From Stercorarius parasiticus (lineage: Eukaryota > Chordata > Aves > Charadriiformes > Stercorariidae): a stretch of DNA of 64,000 nucleotides. The stretch is from NCBI GenBank assembly GCA_013396915.1, contig VWZL01005203.1, positions 62,001 through 126,000 on the forward strand, given 5' to 3'. The stretch's first letter is position 1. Every line of letters starts with the position of its first letter. Shown here piece after piece: positions 60,785-64,000 of this stretch. The position numbers and the translations under genes were made by a program. The notes under the pieces are model-generated. The model searched no databases, was not told the origin of the DNA, and saw only the letters and a list, made by a program, of their open reading frames with translations.

Positions 60785-60799
60785 GTGTGTGTGTGTGTG
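60785..60799. repeat. (GT)n microsatellite
   Basis: About seven GT units inside a T/G-rich run. Confidence 0.85.
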
Positions 60800-61333
60800 G
60801 TTTGTTTGTTTTTGTTTTTTTTTCTCATCCTCCTGTGCTTTGGTGAAAGTTGAGGCAGTACCTGTAACAAACACTTTGTTCAGATGCAGACTTTGAGCAA
60901 TTAATACTTTGTCTCAAAGTTGAACTGGAATTTAGCTTCTAAAGATTTAACTATCTTTGGCAGGCTTCTTTGTGAATGTTCTTCTTTGATTTCTGTGACT
61001 TCATTTTGGTGTAGCTTCAATGGGATGTCTTGGATGGTGGGTTTTCTTTAAAGGTATGACTTTTCTGTAGTCCTGCAACTTGCAGGATTGTCTGGAATGG
61101 AGGCATTTAAGGACTAAGGTTTGTGGTCATCACTTCAATGTCAGAATACCACAATGAATATCCAGATCCACTTCTAGAGGGTGCTTGTGCATCGTTTTGT
61201 GTGACTCGGTGTTCAAGCATGCCCCCATAAAATGAACAGCTGCATTTTTAAGCATCTTAGGAAAGCTGGGACCTCAGGAAAGCGGGAGACTGGAAACAAG
61301 GTACAGTCTGTTAGAAATTTTGTCTTGCTTTAC

Positions 61334-61366
61334 TGTCACGGTTTAACCCCGATAGGCAGCTTAACA
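61334..61366 (-). mobile_element. Terminal scrap of an ERV LTR, minus strand
   Basis: The plus strand reads TGTCACGGTTTAACCCCGAT followed by aggcagctta. This is the reverse complement of the 3' terminus of the LTR family at 50235-50817 (gccggctagggttaaaccac). Only about 33 bases are recognisable. A second LTR-like phrase (ttgtggtgggttgaattttg) follows near 61427. Confidence 0.5.
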
Positions 61367-63050
61367 GCTTATTCCTGTTGACAGCAGCAAGCACAACAAG
61401 GACCAAGGTGTGAGGCATATGAGTTGTTGTGGTGGGTTGAATTTTGTCTTGGTTGAGTCAAAGGCTGAGGATCTGTTGGTCACCCTTGCTGTAATGAGTA
61501 CCCATAGAGAGCGATCAATATTGAAAGCCACTTAAATTAACAGTGATGTGCTGATACGCAATTGAGGGGCTTAGATGCTTTCTGTGCTACTGTCTCTGTC
61601 TTGAGCATTTTTTCATTGTGTTGGCCTTTGCAAGGAACTGTCGTGTCTATGGGTTTATAAATTATTTACAAGTAAAATCTTTTAAAAATCGGAGACAGAA
61701 AATTTGGAACACAAAGATACAGTTTTATGTTTTGCACAGCTTCCTGAAGGACAAGTTTGCTAATTCCACAGCATGCAGACTTCGGGACCCGTTATGTCTC
61801 TAAACTTGTTCTTATGGCATTTAAAGTTGGCAGTGTGCCTAAGGCAAGTAAAAAGGCAAGTTCTGTAAAAATAGACATCCTGCGAAGAACAAAATGTCAG
61901 CATCTTAAATTAGGTCCACATGTTTTCTATTTTGGTTTTCAAGATGGTAATTTTAGAAATTTGAAGGAGCAAGAGTAAGTTGTGTTTTAACCATGGGAAG
62001 ATAAATATTAGGAAAGTAACTTGGAAATCAGACCTTTGGCTGTTTTTTTTTAGTAGCTCGAATCACAAACATGATTGGTTGGTGGTGTTGGGTTTTGTTT
62101 GATTGTTGTTGTTTCTCCCCCCCCTTATTTCTGAAAAGACTTCACATACATTTTTCCTTTGAGCCCAGCAAGCTTTGAGCTGAAACAGTTTTCCAAACTA
62201 AGTATGTAGGCAGTGTTGTCAGTGAAATTGCCATTCTCTCTGCGTAATTGAGATTTTTGAGCTTCTGTATCACAGGGACATTTCGTATTGCTGAGAGTGG
62301 GATAGAAGGCACTACAAGGCTGAAGTTGTTAGATATATGAACAAAGTTTGCTGTTTCGCATTTGTGGATTTTAGGTAGTGTTTCTTTGTATATTCTGTTT
62401 AAGAAGAGTGTAAAAACCTTGTGTTGTCACTTGAAACTGTACTGACCAGAAGAGAAATGCTCCATAGACTGCAAGCTATTGCAACTACAAAAGCTAGAGG
62501 CTTCTTCCCTTCTTTCCAGAGTTGTTAAGCTTTACCACTGCAATATTTGAAGGGTGTGTGTGTGTGAATTTTGAAAGACTAGAACTTTAAAAAAGTTGAG
62601 CTTTAGCTTGCAATATTAGGAAGACATCCACCCTTGGTACTGGAGACCAGTAACGGGGGCAAAATGCAAAGCTTAGCCTGTTGGATTGATTAGTTATTCT
62701 TATCTTGCCCTAATTTCAGTATTCTTTGTTTCCTTTACTGGTTAAATCTGTTTTACAAAGTGGCTACTTATGTCTGGTTTTGTTGCTTGCTTGGCACCTG
62801 TGTAATGTTGTCTTGTTTTTGGCAAAAACTTCATTTTTCTGAAGGTCTTTGGTAAAGTTCTTGATCAATCTTTACTGCAAATTTTGTTTTTGCTGTTTTC
62901 TTTTAAGTCATCTCTCCAGTGTAGGCAGAGGGATGCTCTTGCTTTTACATTTATGATGTCTGTAGAAAATTTGGTCTTGTATGCTGCTGCCCATATGCTA
63001 TATTTTGATCTTTTTTTCCCCTTCTCCACTTCCTTTTCCACACTTTACAG

Positions 63051-63322
63051 GTAAACTGAAACTCCAAGAATGATGATCAGTTCATTGGCAAGTTACAGTA
63101 AAACCACATACAAGGCAACTAAATAAAGACTATGGTGTATGAGTGCTTTGTCAGAGAAACCGACCGAAAGAAGTACATACTTGGAGGCCGTTATATTAAA
63201 GTGTTGAACTCTACTCTGTGTGTCCCTCCCTACTACCCCAACACTTCTGCGTATGAAATGCTTGAAAAGAAGGAGCTGGTGTGGCTTACTTGTCACTAAA
63301 GTGAACTACATTTGGTATAAAA
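63051..63322 (+). other. Exon-like segment with strong acceptor
   Basis: A long, nearly uninterrupted pyrimidine tract (63010-63046) and ttacag end at 63050, and a GTAAGT donor follows 63322. The first ATG (63071) gives only 18 codons, so if transcribed it would be a 5' untranslated exon. The position, about 4 kb right of the CpG island, fits a 5' exon of the downstream gene. Confidence 0.25.
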
Positions 63323-64000
63323 GTAAGTCATGGCCATGTGTGTTTTTTCAGGGAATACCATGTATTCTTCCAGCCTTTTCTAGCTGGGTAGAAGGCAAAT
63401 ATTAACTAGGACCTGTGCGATGAATGTTTTGCAATGGACAGCTATGTGGGAAACCAGGTTGCTTTAGAGTGAAAGGGAGCAGCATGCAAAAATAGTCAGG
63501 AACTGAGGAAAGGCAAGACAGCTAAATGCTGACCTTAACCTACAAGGAGCTGTCAGAAGGGAAAGGGGTTAAGTGTTTGACAGCTGTCTGACAGTAGAAG
63601 GCTTGGGAAGTGCTCTGATGACATCTTGCCAAGAAAAAGCAGGCGCATCTGAGAGGGGAGCACGACTAGGATAAGATTTAGAGGCTTCATGGAAGCCACT
63701 TGTGGGCCGTGAGGGCAGTGGGTGTCTGTTCAGTCATGTCTTTGTTAGAGAAAGCTACAAAGAAGACCTGAGGTGTGAAGTGAAACTGCAACTCTTGAAC
63801 ACTTTGTTTTGTGTCTGACCACAGCAATTCATATTAGCTGCGGTTTCCACACATTTGACTTTAGATGCCAATTGAAGTGCCGATCACACTGGAGTTACAG
63901 TGTGCTTGTCCTCCCACAAAGAACTACGAGTTCATTTGCTTTTAAAAGCAATGCTGCCTCAAGTGTGCAAGAACAGTTCAAAGAATGAAACCTCATACAT

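Larger units (their letters stand above)
59301..64000. other. Sequence right of the CpG island, probable first intron
   Basis: About 4.7 kb with no coding exon recognised. It contains a (TTA)n microsatellite with an N at 59468, a 29-base tandem duplication (59817-59874), a (GT)n tract (60785-60799), an LTR scrap (61334-61366) and an exon-like segment with a very strong acceptor (63051-63322). If the CpG island promotes IL1R1 to the right, this is its first intron and 5' non-coding exons. Confidence 0.4.

Noticed and set aside
1..64000. tRNA, rRNA, CRISPR arrays, bacterial-type promoters or operons
   Set aside because: None was seen. The sequence is avian nuclear DNA, and the short direct repeats present are microsatellites or CR1 tails.

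Overview
This is vertebrate, almost certainly bird, nuclear DNA. The evidence is AT-rich intergenic sequence, intron-containing coding sequence with canonical GT-AG sites, many 5'-truncated CR1 LINE copies ending in the CR1 octamer tail (ATTCTATG/ATTCTGTG type), and a solo LTR of a family I recognise as common in neoavian birds. Galliform origin seems less likely because of that LTR, but the species cannot be fixed from the sequence. There are two assembly gaps (40274-40517 and 58842-59237) and two single Ns (12245, 59468).

Only one protein-coding gene is securely present: the 3' end of IL1R2 (decoy interleukin-1 receptor type 2), plus strand. Its last four coding exons lie at 680-745, 1996-2131, 4624-4769 and 6052-6179. 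The splice phases agree at every junction. Together they encode the D2-D3 linker, the third Ig domain, the transmembrane helix and a 17-residue cytoplasmic tail with no TIR domain. A 3'UTR of about 1.1 kb probably ends at the AATAAA at 7278-7283. The upstream exons lie left of the window.

From 7.3 to 58 kb the sequence is mostly intergenic. It holds CR1 copies of different ages: young ones on plus at 1-471, 3541-3735, 18130-18641, 27458-28118 and 58062-58282, and on minus at 30415-30797, 31765-32703 and 40218-40935. Much older CR1-like remains are at 20240-21445, 27265-27457 plus 28127-28330 (split by a young CR1), and 42060-42765. A solo ERV LTR lies at 50235-50817 and a terminal scrap of the same family at about 61334-61366. 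The intergenic DNA also carries several exon-like segments with good splice sites (13128-13317, 46834-46940, 47970-48008, 63051-63322). These could be distal 5' exons of a downstream gene or alternative IL1R2 3' exons; none is proven.

Near the right end a CpG island (58590-59300, cored by a gap) marks a promoter. In amniotes IL1R1 follows IL1R2 in the same orientation in the IL-1 receptor cluster, so the likeliest gene is IL1R1 with its first, non-coding exon in or beside the gap. The remaining 4.7 kb would then be its first intron. That is inference from synteny; no IL1R1 coding exon is visible. I found no tRNA, rRNA, CRISPR or operon-like structure, and no clear undescribed system. The most checkable novelties are the exon-like islands between IL1R2 and the CpG island.
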